64,000 nt of DNA from Seiridium cupressi (lineage: Eukaryota; Ascomycota; Sordariomycetes; Amphisphaeriales; Sporocadaceae): contig JARVKI010000001.1 of the NCBI GenBank assembly GCA_036674765.1, forward strand, positions 62,001-126,000. Reading direction: 5' to 3'. The translations under genes were made by a program, and so were the position numbers. Below the pieces are notes generated by a model. The model ran no database searches, was not told the origin of the DNA, and was given only the letters and a program-made list of their open reading frames with translations. Of this stretch, positions 11,254 through 23,500 are shown piece after piece (position 1 is the first letter of the stretch; each line of letters starts with the position of its first letter).

Positions 11254-11371
11254 CTAAAAAATTGCAACTACGGTATCCCCCCACCCCCTATGCTCTTGCT
11301 AAAGGATGCCATGTGCATGAATAGATGCTACATGTACTTGTCGAACCGTCTATGCGTAAAATAGGTACCTC

Positions 11372-11623
11372 CTACTTGGAAACTTGCGGGACTCCGCCAG
11401 CCTCAACGGGGGCTATCAGATCTTCGGCACGTTTCTCCTCCGGGTGTGCCTGAGCAAAGTTCTTAGGCATTGGCGCAATACTGTTATCGGCACGTTTCTG
11501 ACCCTTGCCATGGTCTCCCATGAGGCGATTCCCAGTTCGTCTGGCATCTAGGGCATGAGGTGTCGTCAACGCGAAAGTAGTGCTCATCGCTACCGCGCCA
11601 AGAATCATCTGCTTGAGTTGCAT
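11372..11623 (-). CDS. small secreted protein with two Kex2-type repeats
   Basis: Intronless, 83 residues. Residues 1-18 form a signal peptide (MQLKQ, then hydrophobic MILGAVAMSTTFA), followed by a short linker with an RR pair (28-29). Two KR dibasic sites (43-44 and 64-65) each precede a related heptad, ADNSIAP and AEDLIAP. Cleavage after KR would release two peptides of about 18-19 residues, ADNSIAPMPKNFAQAHPEE and AEDLIAPVEAGGVPQVSK. The layout of signal peptide, KR sites and repeated cores is that of Kex2-processed fungal precursors (KEPs, pheromone-type, or some ribosomally made peptide precursors). The peptides lack the aromatic cores of alpha-pheromones and of dikaritins, and no UstY-like (DUF3328) gene is nearby, so the function is unknown. 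With only two repeats, the processing is inference. Confidence 0.65.
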   Translation of the reverse strand: MQLKQMILGAVAMSTTFALTTPHALDARRTGNRLMGDHGKGQKRADNSIAPMPKNFAQAHPEEKRAEDLIAPVEAGGVPQVSK

Positions 11624-13551
11624 TTCGTTTTCCTCCTTGTTTTCTCGTGCTTATTTTGTCTTGTTGTGTAATCGTTTGGAATGGGTATATAGCAGATGTG
11701 ATATTAAGTTTGAATTTTTGAAAACATCAATTTCTTGTTGGCGAGGCTCGTAACCCTTTTATCCTTGGAGAGCAACGCCACTACATCAACCCATTGGGGA
11801 TACTTTGTCCTTCTTTTATTAAATTATAGAATACAATGTAGCGATACGGCAAGATTTGCCTTTACCGAAGCTAGTGATATATAGGCATGAGGCTAATTCT
11901 TTATAATAAGATGCGCATTCATAGGCGCTTGAAAAGAAACAAAGCAATGAGCTGATAGATATCGCGTAAAGAATATTATGGTGAGGGATAAAGAAAAACT
12001 GTGCCACGGAATGCTGCAACTATTCTTTACCCTGACTTAGAACTAAATACAAAAATGATGATTTGTTTATTTGGAATCTTGGTAATAGAAACAACGTTCC
12101 TGTGTATAATAATTGTAAATAATGGATTTGAGAGTTACGATCGCGTCAAAGGGGCGCCCATGTCTCTAATGGTAATTCATTTTAGCTTCCATCTAAGGTT
12201 ACAAACTTCAAGTGCACATCAGGGCGTAATGACTAATGCCTCTTGCATAATGATCTCGTATGAACGCGCAAATAAATCATTATAATATAAGTGTTAATAT
12301 ACAAGATACACCAGCTCTTAGGCAGGTAAGACGATTTAAGTGAAATAAATAAAATCAAAACACGAAAAACTAAGAAAGGAAATAGAAACAATATTCAAGC
12401 CATCCCGGAACCCCTTTAAACTTTAACAATTACCATCGAGGAGCTATTCGTGCCTTTGTACACCATAGTCACTATAGTAGCAGTACTAGTAGCTAAATAG
12501 TAGTGTTATGCAGGTTCTTTAATTAAGCTGGAATTTTGGAGTGGTTGGAAATTAGGCATTAGTTATACTTGAGAAGTGCCTAGGATAAGAGGATTCATTT
12601 CTAGCCGGTTAATTTTGTTTACATGGCTCCAGTGTTAATTTATTATGCGATGTTCCCCAAGTATCAAATGTTTATGTCTGGATAGGTGGAGCGAGCTATG
12701 AGCGTCAAATCCTTCTATCGCCATGGAACTACCATAAGCTAAACCGGGTATACAAGTCAGTGGATTTTATAATATCAAGGCAAGTTTAAATATAATGATG
12801 GTGAAATCGTCAACAAACGGGCAAGTCGACGAGCTATCTCCTAAAAAGAAATGTTGCCTAAAACTACGCACAAGACTTTTGAGAAAAATCTCAAGCCGAG
12901 GTGACTTTATGAATAGCAGCATTAGCCTGTGTGTGAACTGTATGTGAAGCATTTTGCAGGCAGCTTCTTTCTTCGCATTGCTTCCTCGGTTCTGCACCAC
13001 GACTTTTCATCAATAAGATTTGTGTCCACTTGTCGACTTTGATATGATTACATGCTTCATCTCAACCTCGTGAGCAAATCTAACGGTTTGCCATCAATCC
13101 ATCAGTTACCGTACCTTGTCTTTTCGTGTTGTTTCGTACCTCCCCCACCCGAGTATTTCAAGGTCACGCTTTCCTTCACTTCAGAATCCATCTTGGCAAG
13201 CTACGTCACAACTCAAAATCAGCAAAATCGACGCGTTCACATTTCCTTCAGGTCGTCGCGCCCCCACGGAACCATTTGTTTCCTGGATTGTTTGACCAAC
13301 TTTCATCTCTCTTTTCCTCGAGGTCGTCGCACAGTTGGAACTAATTGGTGAATCAACGCGTCCTCAGAATATCCTCAACCTCGCTAAGCTCACACACTAC
13401 TCTCTCACAGTTGTGACGCTCGACCCAATTCACTTCCATTCACGAGTCCACACCTTGTCCGCTTTGGGGCCGGGCTCAATTTTGTCTTTCAGCCCCACGT
13501 ACACCTCATGATCTGGAAGCTACAACTGGACCAGTCGGCCGCAAACACAGT
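11624..13551. other. intergenic: AT-rich stretch and promoter of the 13.5 kb gene
   Basis: About 11650-13030 is visibly AT-richer than the rest of the window, with many TA steps and only short open frames. It may be decayed (possibly RIP-mutated) sequence, but I recognise no element. The last 500 bp is C/T-rich, like a fungal core promoter and 5' leader. Confidence 0.55.
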
Positions 13552-16500
13552 ATGGCAACCAATCAGACTCGGGAGGAAGGAGACTTCTTTCCCTCTTCTC
13601 CTGACTTGCCCAACACACCTGCAACGGAGCAGACCCTTGCTGGACCAAAACGCAGTATCACGCCCCGTGGTCCTCTCTTTCCCAATCTGGGCGAGGCCCA
13701 TCGCAACATTACTTCCCGGCTAGCGTCCAGTAATCCGTTCTACAACCCGGCAGGAGACAACCATTCCAGCACGGACATTCCTTTGCAGGATATATCGAGT
13801 CCTACGTCAACAGAGAAACACGACAGCCTCAGCACCCGTGGACCGTCCTGTGCGCATGCTTCTGGATTTGTCTCCCCTCATCCGTCTCGTTCCACGGCGG
13901 GAAGGTCTTTGACCGATCGACAGAGCATCGCGAAACTTCCCGGGAAGCTCTCGACGACCCACGACGAAACAGCGGCATACCAGAATGACGATGGGCACCG
14001 TGTCGTCGGCCAGCAACCTCGACATCCAGATAGCACGAGCACTGTCAGCCGCATTGTTGACCAATACGCAGGTAAGGGTGATCGAATGTCGTCCGGTCTA
14101 GCCAATTCAGAGCCCACATACATTTTTCGGCTACCCAAGACGCAAGCGACTGGTATTTGTTACAAGTTCCCTGACCAAGGAAACCACGGCCCGTCCAACT
14201 CCGATACTAGGGCTCACCACGAGAGCAATCCTCCTTCTCAGCTTCAAGATTTGGAGGACAGGACGGTGCTAACAAATGATGCTGGATCAGCTGGTTTTCG
14301 GGACCCCTCAGCTTATAAGGATGAATGGTCAAGTGCCGCTGGCGTGTCACAAGCCCATCTTTCCACGCTGGTCCAGCCGAGTCCGTCACCGCGTATCTCC
14401 ACCTTCGGCTCTTCAGACAAACTCGACCTCGATTGGCTGAAGTATGTAGAGACATGCGGAGATGTCGAAGCTTCGCGAAAGCCGCTTAAATGTCTTATGC
14501 CGCCCCCTCTGCGCATTCCATCCAACCGGGATAACAAGAAATATGGTCACCCTCGAGAAAATCCTTTCTCCAATGAAGCAGACTGTTCAGTGGGTTCTGG
14601 CCTTGGAGGCACTTCGACTGAGTCCAACGATGATCCATTCAAGTACGACAATGACCATTATAGACGTGTCAGGCAGCTGGGGAAAGACAGAGAAGTCAGT
14701 CTTGTTCTTAAACGAATGAGCCATTCTCGCACATGTGTGGAACCTTCGAATGGAGCTCTTGATGTAAGCCCCCAGAAACCGATCGAGCCAGGAGACTTCG
14801 TGCAAAACAAACATGACGAAAAAGGTAGAAGTTCCTTGAGATTTGGTCGTCACGAGGGCAGCTTCTTCGACCCAGTCGCCTTCAGTGCTCTTCAGGGTGA
14901 TGCTCCGGAGGACCAAGACACAAATGTCAAGGTGGTGATCAACAAGAGCTGCGAATCTGGTACACGGGAAGTCAACAATATCAACGACCGTCCATTTGGA
15001 CTTTCCATAGATCGAGAGGATCATGCTTGGGAAAGGCGACCGCACGACAATGCAACTGATGGAGACTGGATCACCGAGGCGACCAGCGAAGCTGACTTCG
15101 ACAGCCTTCCAGGCAACGGCCAATTCACTCAAGGCATTAAGGCAACAGGGAGTAGCATTGCTGACTATTCGGATGATGGCTATGCCACGCCATTCTCCAA
15201 CTTTGGTTCTCGGAACCAGATAGTGCGGCAGCACCCTGCGGAATCTAAGAGCTATGAAGTGAGCGATGTGAGAGACCCGAAGCAGGATAGATTTGCTCTC
15301 CAATCTCACACCTCTCGTGTCACTGGATATGGACAAAGTCCGTCTCGCATGGCGCCTGGGGCAATAGTCTCTCAAACCAGCGTGTTTAACCCATTTCGAC
15401 GGGACTACAAGCGTGCAAATGCGAGTAGCTACTTTACCTACAAGGCAGATCGCTATGCACGAGCCAGATACGAATTCCGCGATTCGACGTCAACTTATGG
15501 ACCTGCAGGCGATTACGATGAAGCAGGTTTTAGACCACAGGCTACAATTCCATCCATTTCGACAGCTTCTAGCGACTCTGCACAGCTTCTAAACCACAAC
15601 GCCGCCCTCTTCACTGACTTGGCAGATGATGGTTCCAATAACGTCAGCACCCAAACCCAGAAACACAAGCGCGGCCATTCACGTCAACCAGCCTTGCTTA
15701 GTATTCCTCCAGGCTCTTACTATGAGCGTTCATCGGTAACAGACAATGAGCAAGGCGAGCTCACGCAAGCTTATGCAATCACTTGCATAGAAGGACCACC
15801 TTCAGCGTCATCCAAATTTTCATTCAAGTTGCTTGACTTGTCTGAAGCACAGGAAATACAGAAAGTTCGACGCGCAAGTGAAGATACCAGTCAAACCGAT
15901 TCCATAGGACATTGGCCCCGTTCATGCAGCATATCATCCGGCCACCCTGTTGTTGCTCCTTTATCTCGTCCTTCGGCTGCTTATATGAGAAGAGACTCGC
16001 ACATTAGAAAGGGCTCGCGGCTGTCATCCACTTTCACTCCTCCACCTTGGCAAACGCCTAATGCTGATAGTAAGTCATCTAATATCTCATGCAGATGACA
16101 TCACTGATACCAATAGGCGCCTCGGCAACGAGAGAGTGTACTCCGTTAGACGCTTCCGCTTCTCGACTGTTGACGTTGCCTGGTGACAACCAAGCCAAGA
16201 CGCCCTCTGCATCTAAGAAAGGCTGGTCCAGACAAGAAGACGATAAAATCTCCCGCGATCATAGAAGTGGCTTTTTTCCGGCTGACAAGCGAATTCATGC
16301 AAAAGCTTCCGACCATACTCTCAAAAGCATTAGGAACAGAGACAACGCAACTGCGCGGGCAGCAGAAGATCACTACGTCTCCACCAAGGCAAAATCCAGA
16401 CGTCGCATTTTCTTCTACGTAATGCTTTGTTTGAGCATTCTGCCTTTCTTTGCACTCTTGGTGCTGAGTGGCAATTTCGATGCCTCTCTAACCTGGCTTA

Positions 16501-16640
16501 CCCATGGAGAGGTCCATAGACTCACCAAGAAACAACGCAAAGTCATCAAGGTCTTCTTCGTTGTCGAATGCATCATCTATGCCTCCATGGTTGCTGCGAT
16601 CATTGCCTACTACGTCACAGCTAGCAAAGCCCACCACTGA
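13552..16640 (+). CDS. large disordered protein with C-terminal membrane hairpin, unknown function
   Basis: Two exons, 13552-16069 and 16117-16640 (47 nt intron, donor GTAAGT, acceptor AATAG), giving 1013 residues. Residues 1-900 are Ser/Asp/Asn-rich, without a recognisable fold, and probably disordered. The C-terminus carries a basic stretch (STKAKSRRR), a first hydrophobic segment (about 937-960, IFFYVMLCLSILPFFALLVL), a short polar loop rich in basic residues (HRLTKKQRKV) and a second hydrophobic segment (about 982-1006), then a seven-residue tail. By the positive-inside rule, both termini could face the cytosol with a hairpin anchor. I do not recognise the family; it looks like a Pezizomycotina-specific membrane-anchored protein. 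Possible uses, such as membrane tethering or a septal or ER role, are speculation. Confidence 0.8.
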
Positions 16641-18209
16641 ACCATTTGTGGTACATGAAGGCGTCGCCTGGGTCAGCTTTCCAGGTGGGGTGGCACCGAA
16701 ATATAGCAATCTAGAGGGCAGGAATCCTGGTTGCTATTTGTGCGGGTTTTATTTTGAAACCATCCTCTCGTTCATCGTCTGTTTCACTAACCATATAGGA
16801 ATGTTGTAAACTGTGGGCTTCACTCACTACAGGAATTGAGTTCTGGAGTATTGGAAGCCGTTCCACAAATTTGGAAACGCCCGAAATCTGGTATCGGTCA
16901 ACCCGGTCTTTTCTGCTGCGCCTTGCATATATTTTGCCTTTTTCCACCTACGACTGCAGAGGGCATTTACTATACTTTGGCAGGTCAATTCTCAGCCAGA
17001 AGCGATACATCACATCTTCATTCCCTGCCCTCAAAGCATGCAGCCACGGTCGGGCTCAGGTCCTGTGCATGAATGTGCACGAGAGCCTCATCAGATAAAT
17101 GCTGCAGCTGATAGACAAGTCATATGAGACGAGAAAAGATCTGACCACCAGCAAATCATACGATAAAAAATGTTGCGCAAGCCAATCCGTGGCCCATTGT
17201 TCTCGAATCTGTCACATATCCTAAAGGGAGTTCAGCTTATGAAAAGCAAAGCAAAGATCCGGACCGTTGTATTCAGGTTTCCCTGACCCTCATTCGTCCT
17301 GGGCATTGCGCAACATCTAGAAGCCCAACATGGTGACGAATGATGAGCAAAGTCTAGACTGGAAAGACGAGAGATTCATGCTTGGCCTGGCAACAACCGC
17401 ACTGTACCCGAGCAAGCGACTGAGGATCTTCCGGAACAAGCAAATCGCGACAGTTTGTTTAGGCCGTGCTGAACGAGGGACAACTCGGAAATCTATTTTC
17501 GGCAAGGCTCCATTGCAGAATGTTTACTCGGGGGGAAACAAAGTCAAAGTGATGTTCCTAAGGCCAAGACTTTCTGATCCACGTGAGGCGCTCTACTAGT
17601 TATCCAAATACAAGCTAGTAGAGGAGGATAAGAATTGGGAGATTAAAGGAAGAGCCACAGAACCACAGAACCAGGCATCAAGTTGCTAGATCAATGGACT
17701 ACTTTCTCCCAATCGCAATTTCTTTAGATGTCTCGTGTCTAGTGCTCAAACACGATTGATTGTTTGACTGATCTGCTTGGGCTGGGGCAACACCAACTGA
17801 GAAGGGGAAAAACATTTGGAAAAAAAAAAGAATTTGGTATCAACATGAGGTACTCCGAGGCTGAGCTAATCCGCAGTCCTAAATATCTAAGCCATAAAGG
17901 TCAGTGTGGGCACTTAAGTATTTCATCCCGCCCCAAGCACTTCGCCGACAAAACCAGACAGAGTCGACCGAACCATGAAAAGTCGAAACACTATAGCAGC
18001 CATAGCCGTATCCAGGCCGATATGGCTGTCTAGAGGCAAACTGCAGGGGTTCGAGATGTTCCCACCATCATGATCAGCCAGAAACCCCGACAAAAGCAGA
18101 CCCCGAACGCCTCTGATATGCTTGCCACGGCAACCGGTACAACTTTTTCGTCAACCCTTTACTTTTCCTGAAACCTCATACAATAACAAAAGATCTATAG
18201 CAGCTGGGC
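16641..18209. other. intergenic: convergent region
   Basis: 1.6 kb between the stop of the membrane-hairpin gene and the stop of the Cac2 gene. It holds two 3' UTRs; I see no gene, repeat or RNA in the remainder. Confidence 0.5.
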
Positions 18210-20523
18210 CTACTCTTTCGGCTCGCTAACCAAAGTCGGTGCTATCCGTCGCTTCTTGGGCTGACTGTTGGCCGTGCTTTCGTCCTTTTCGCTCTCACTG
18301 GCGTCACGTTTGACACCCGCAGTTACTGCGTTGCTACTTCTGGGGGTTTCGGGCGGTGTCGTGATGGGCACACCCGTGACTTTGCCGGAGTTGGTGGCGG
18401 CGATACTGGGCACAGTGCCCCCGATGAGAGTAGGATTCGTCATGACCGCAGCCGAAGCTTGAGTTGCCACTGAAGAAGTACTATTTGAGCGTGCTGGCGA
18501 TGAAGGTCTCAGGCTGACGAACGAAGCACCAGTCGTCGAAGGAGGCGAAGGCGCTGTGAACGAGCTGGTGGAGTTGCGATGGTGGTGGGAGGCGCCATGG
18601 AAGGGAGAGGGAGGAGCAAAGGATGTGGGCGTTGGCGTGGGTGTGGGTTGGTTGGAGGATGTCCCAGTCCCGGCAGAGGCTTGAGCCTTTATGGACGACA
18701 ATTCGCCAGTGTAAATCGTGCCCAACTCGCCAGGACTGAATGAGATGGTCGAGCAGAAACCATCAAAGGATGAAATCAGCAGAGTGAGACCATCATTCGA
18801 CCTGACCCTGTTAGCCACTGTTTCCCATGCCATTGGTATATTCATGTCGAGACTTACCATGCCAAGTCAGTAAACGTGGTTAGATGCAGGTTGCTGACTA
18901 CGCAAATGGGCGTCATTTGTTGCGTGTCGTACAAAAGGACAGTGTCTTGCGTGGCAACAGCATATACCATACGGTACGGTAGCGCAAAGGTTGGCTTGGG
19001 TCCGGGCGTTGATGCTCCCGTCTCTAGATTCAAGGATTTAGACGGAGTACTGGACCTTTCGTTCTCGGCAGCACCTGCCGACGACGGCGGAGGAGGTGGG
19101 TCCATAATTGATGGTGCTGGTGATGGCTTCGAGATGGGTTCCGGTAGTGCTGGTATAGGATCTTCGGGTGATGAAGTATCAATGGTGATATGTTTTGTGA
19201 CCGGAGGTGACTGCCGCAGGGTGTAGACAACGGGTGAACATTTGATAGCAATGGAAGGCTTCTTGTGCCCTGGCAAATGGGCCATAGGAGGCTTATTGAT
19301 ACCGCCCCGCGTGTAGATGTACACGGTATTTATCACCTCGTAGGTATTCCGTGGACCTTCACCGGGGTGTTGAACTTGATACTGCCCTGCCGGCGTCATG
19401 AGGAGGCTACCATCTGGGGTGAAAGTCAGGCGTCGGAAGAAGGAGGTCAAGGTCTCGTTGGCGTAGAGATTTGCATTCCTCACACCCATGTTGGGTTTCG
19501 GCGACGGTTCCATAGGCATCACCGCCGGCAGCGGCAACGAAGGGGCGGGTGAAACAGATCTCCGTGAGGAAAACGACGATCGCCTGCTGTGGCTCACGGC
19601 GCTTGGAGGGTTCATGGGCAGTGGGACAGAAGTCGGCGTGCCGGGGGCAGATGGTACTGGCGACCCGACCGCGACACCCGAAGCCTCAGCCGCCGCGAGG
19701 AGAGACCTGTGGCCGAGGTCCGGGGGAGCTGGGCTGCTGGATGAGATGCGACGCGCGGGAAGATCCATCTTGGCATGGCTCGCAAGCAGTGTGTATTGTC
19801 CATCTTTTGTCTTGAGTGAATAGATATGGACAGACCGATCCGAGGACTGGGTCGCAATATATTCGTTTAGGGGGTCCCATGCGACTCCCTGAACATAATG
19901 ACTGTGCTCAGCAATCTGGCGGACCAGAGAGCCGGTGGCTGCGTTGTATATTCGGGCCACATTATCCATACTGCCAATGATGAAATGTGCCCCATCGGGT
20001 GACCATGCGAGGTCATAGATCTCGGCGCCAGTTGATCGACACATGTGCTTCGTACGCCAGGTCTCCTTGTCGCCCAAGTCTTCGTTGCCAAGCACTGTAT
20101 GGTTGCTGTCGGCTGGAACCCAGAGGATCACGTTACCATCATCACCGGCAGATGCGAGGATCTCACCTGTTAAAATATCCATGTTAGCCTTGAGTCTGCT
20201 TGAACGCGCCAACCAGCCAGCGGGGGAATGCAGAACCTACCCTTGGGAGCCCATCGCACCACGTTGACAGCTTGCGAGTGTTTGCTGAGGGTGGACAGAT
20301 ACTCAACCTTGCGGTCCTCTCCTTCGGCTTCTATCTTCCACAACTATGGCTTGGTCAACTCATGGGCCAGTATATTGAGGAGGTCTCTACGGGTTGATCA
20401 TACCCGAACATTGTTATCACCACCTCCCGTTGCAAGTCGTCCCTTTCCGTGAGGCTCGAAATGTGCCGAGTAGACGGGGCTGGTGGAATCGTGCCAGTTG
20501 ATGATTAACGGTGTACTCTTCAT
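18210..20523 (-). CDS. CAC2: chromatin assembly factor 1 subunit Cac2 (p60, WD40)
   Basis: Four exons on the minus strand: 20523-20404, 20343-20241, 20166-18858 and 18801-18210, giving 707 residues. Introns are 60, 74 and 56 nt. The N-terminus, MKSTPLIINWHDSTSPVYSA, and repeats such as GRLATGGGDNNVRLWKIE, GEILASAGDDGNVILW, DLAWSPDGAHFIIGSMDNVARIYN and YIATQSSDRSVHIYSLK are diagnostic of the p60/Cac2 WD40 propeller. The last propeller strand resumes in exon 4 (FTDLAWSNDGLTLLISSFDGFCSTISF). CAF-1 deposits H3-H4 on newly replicated DNA together with the Cac1 and Msi1 subunits, neither of which lies here. A Ser/Pro-rich insert (about residues 270-330) and a long Ser/Thr/Pro tail ending in a basic KKRR motif, a possible nuclear signal, are fungal-type embellishments. 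Confidence 0.94.
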
Positions 20524-23500
20524 CTTGGAGATCAATACATCAAGTATCAGAGCACAAAAGGCGGGCTGTAGGTTCCGGAATCGTTAGGGGCAGCTTATGG
20601 GTATCGTTGGACCGGCAGTCGATGTGGTCAAGGCGGCTCCTGGCGCAAGGCTTGTGGTAAGTCGCAGCCCGGGGCGTCAGGGTCGATTTTCTGACCTCGG
20701 GGATGGATCATGCGAGAATGGAGTAGAGGTAGCTCTCGTGCCTCGTAGGCACCGGTGAGACTCTCCCGTTTCCTGAGGAAAGGTGGCAAGTGATGCGGTT
20801 ATGGTCCCGTTGAAGAAGAAGGATTGCGGGAGTCTTCTTTGGCTTTAAGGTTACTGGCTTTGTCGGTGGTGGGGAAGCTCAGGACTTCAAGCTCAGATGG
20901 GTTATGCGTGCATCCGTTGAAGCTGGCAATGGAAACAAAAAAGATGGTCTAACAGCAGATAATTCTGAGTGGCCCGTCTGGAAGAGGTAGAGATGGAGTG
21001 GTTAGAGCGAGGTCGGTTGTATTGCTGTCAGCCGGCAGTATCACGAGTTGAAGCTGAAGTCAGTGGTAGTCGGGCGATTAATTGAATGATTATCGAAGCC
21101 CACATGCGCACTGGTTGCACTGCACGTCGTGACACAGCGCGTTTGACGTGTCGGCCAATCGCGGCCCAGCGCCCGGGCTGAGTCTCTCCCATGCTGAGGG
21201 CCCCGGTCGCCAACGTTGCGAGAATTGACGGGTCCCAAAGGAATGTTCCGCCTTACCGTCTTCCAGCTACGAAGGACCATGGCAAGCAGTACCTAGCTCC
21301 AGACCCGCCTGATCCCACTTGCCTACATTAACGTAATGTAGGCTCAGGCATCTGGTATGTAGGTACCGTGCCATTCGGCGTGTCAATTGATGCGCCTGAC
21401 TGGTCAATTGGTGTTAGTTGGCGGATCTCAATACACTCAACCACTGGAGCCAGCCATTAAAGCAATAGTCTTTGCAAAGCAAACGGGGGCCAACTGAGCC
21501 ACTCCCGGAGGCGGGAAGGACCCAACTGCGCTCCGGCACCCTGACTGCGGACTCCCGTCCTTCCTTAGCTGTAATGTACACCAAGGCATCGAATATCTGG
21601 GTAAACACGATGCAGGTAATAGTAGTATTCTTACTTCGTACCTGCGAACCCCAGAAGCTGCTGTGTTTTGTCACTGACAAAGCAAGTGCAACCAGGACCT
21701 TGGCGCTAGTTACCTGATATATAGATATATAATCAGCAAAGGATGTCACCTACAGTAGTTAGCTCCCAACATGGTACAGCACCCAGCCATAACTTCAAAG
21801 AGAATCAATAACCATGTGCTGACACTAAGGCTTGCGTATAATACCCAAGGCTACGAGCCGGTCTCGATTTCTAAGACTTCCTGGACTTTCCCGCCAACTG
21901 CACCAGCTCCTTGAAGCCTGTTTTGTCATTCTGACAAGTCTGCCGCATCCCCGGTGGCCTTTGCACGACAAGACTCCGATCCCGGATCGGCGTTCCAGCC
22001 TCCACGCTATGGTGCGGCGTCAAAGGCCCATGCAGCGCAAGCGGTGTGACATTGATCTGGCAAGACAGGGCAATGTGCGACTGTTGTTTCAACCAACACT
22101 CGCTTGGAGACAAGGGCAAATTTACGTTCATCTTCACCCGAGTGACTTATGACACAAGTAGAAGTTCAGATTCTCCATACGAAAGCTGTGCTAGCACGTT
22201 CGAGTATACATGGTAACTAGGCGAGGTATTTGCTCGCCTGAAAACCCCTACCTAGCACTAACTAGAACTTTACAGCACTTTTTTCGGCTACTTTGTGCGG
22301 GCCCGAGTAATTGACCGAAGCAGCGAATTTGGGGCCAGAGCATGGACGTCTTCGAGATCTACGTTCATGTCAAGGTCGCAGATGCAACCTCTGGCTCCCG
22401 TCAATGATACTAACTCTACATAGCTGGGCAATAATACAACGTCAAGCCATCTAACCAATCAGCTTGTACTTCCCGCGGGAGATGTCAAGAGTCTCCTCCT
22501 AGTGGACTCATGCAACGCACGCTGAGACTACTCATTACCGACTTAGACTCGAAAATGGTTACAGTGTATGCGTGCTTACGCCCCTCCATACATTTAGCCT
22601 TTGCAAGGACGCACTGTCTGCCCTTGACACCCCCATTGGCCCTGGACGCCGTGTGACAAGCATCTGCTCATCTAATCTCTGATATGACTCAATTCTGGAA
22701 GCGGCCGTTACTGTTCACTGCCGAAGCGATGACATTCGTGGTCATGGTCTGCCCCGGCGTGTGGGTTTAGATGATGTATTGTATGATGACGGAGCTAGTG
22801 CTGCAGGCAGTTTTGACAGCCTTTCTGACCCAGCATCGCCGGTCCAAACGAGTTCCTTGGAGGGACAGGTATTTTATATTTCTGTTTCTATATCAATATA
22901 TGCATTCACAGATGGGTTGACTGGCGATGCCACAACATATGGAGAGTGGGTGTCAGCGGTCAGTCACTCGATTGCTCCAGTATCGTCCCTAGACGCATCC
23001 GGGGATGCAGATTGCAAGGGATCAACGCGCTAAAGTTGCACTGCATACTCCGTATGTCTATCTTCCTCGAGTGTGCTTGGCTGCAAAGTACTTTGCGACA
23101 TGCCAGACTGCCAGGAGCCCCGCGTCTGCTGCGCTAATCGAAATGGCTCCTGGCGACCACCTGGTCTACCGCGTAAGCCACCTTCTCACCTGGGCGATAG
23201 GGCACTTTCGTCAATCGTTTCCCATGGCTTTGGGATGTAGCCAATGGTGGGACCGACCATGTGGAAGACTGGGGGTTTCGAAGGGGGTGAAAGTCGGTCT
23301 GACAGTCAGCAGATCCTGTTGCTACCTGCCATGGATCGTGGGCACGACCTGGCTGTCAATAATATGGCATGACCTTTTCTTACCTGGCCGTCAGCCCTCG
23401 GCCCGTGGACCACCACCCGATTTCATCCCCGGGAGAGCAAAGATACTAAACTCACGTGGTTATCTTAGCCCGCCACATCCATCGGGACGACCAGTCATTG

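Larger units (their letters stand above)
9797..11371. other. intergenic: gene-poor region with simple repeats
   Basis: Upstream side of the BTB gene and downstream side of the small secreted protein gene. It contains the 4 x 10 bp tandem repeat (10301-10340) and a T27 tract (11227-11253). No coding frame here has a recognisable domain. Confidence 0.5.

Noticed and set aside
14587..15375. 262-codon antisense frame within the 1013-residue gene
   Set aside because: Shadow of the plus-strand gene; the plus frame has the longer uninterrupted span and a valid spliced C-terminus.
22761..23033. 90-codon open frame beginning MGLDDVLYDDGAS
   Set aside because: Composition is protein-like at the start, but no donor/acceptor continuation or family was seen.
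23040..23060. CATACTCCGTATG short palindrome
   Set aside because: Arms of only 5 bp; expected by chance and common in fungal non-coding DNA.
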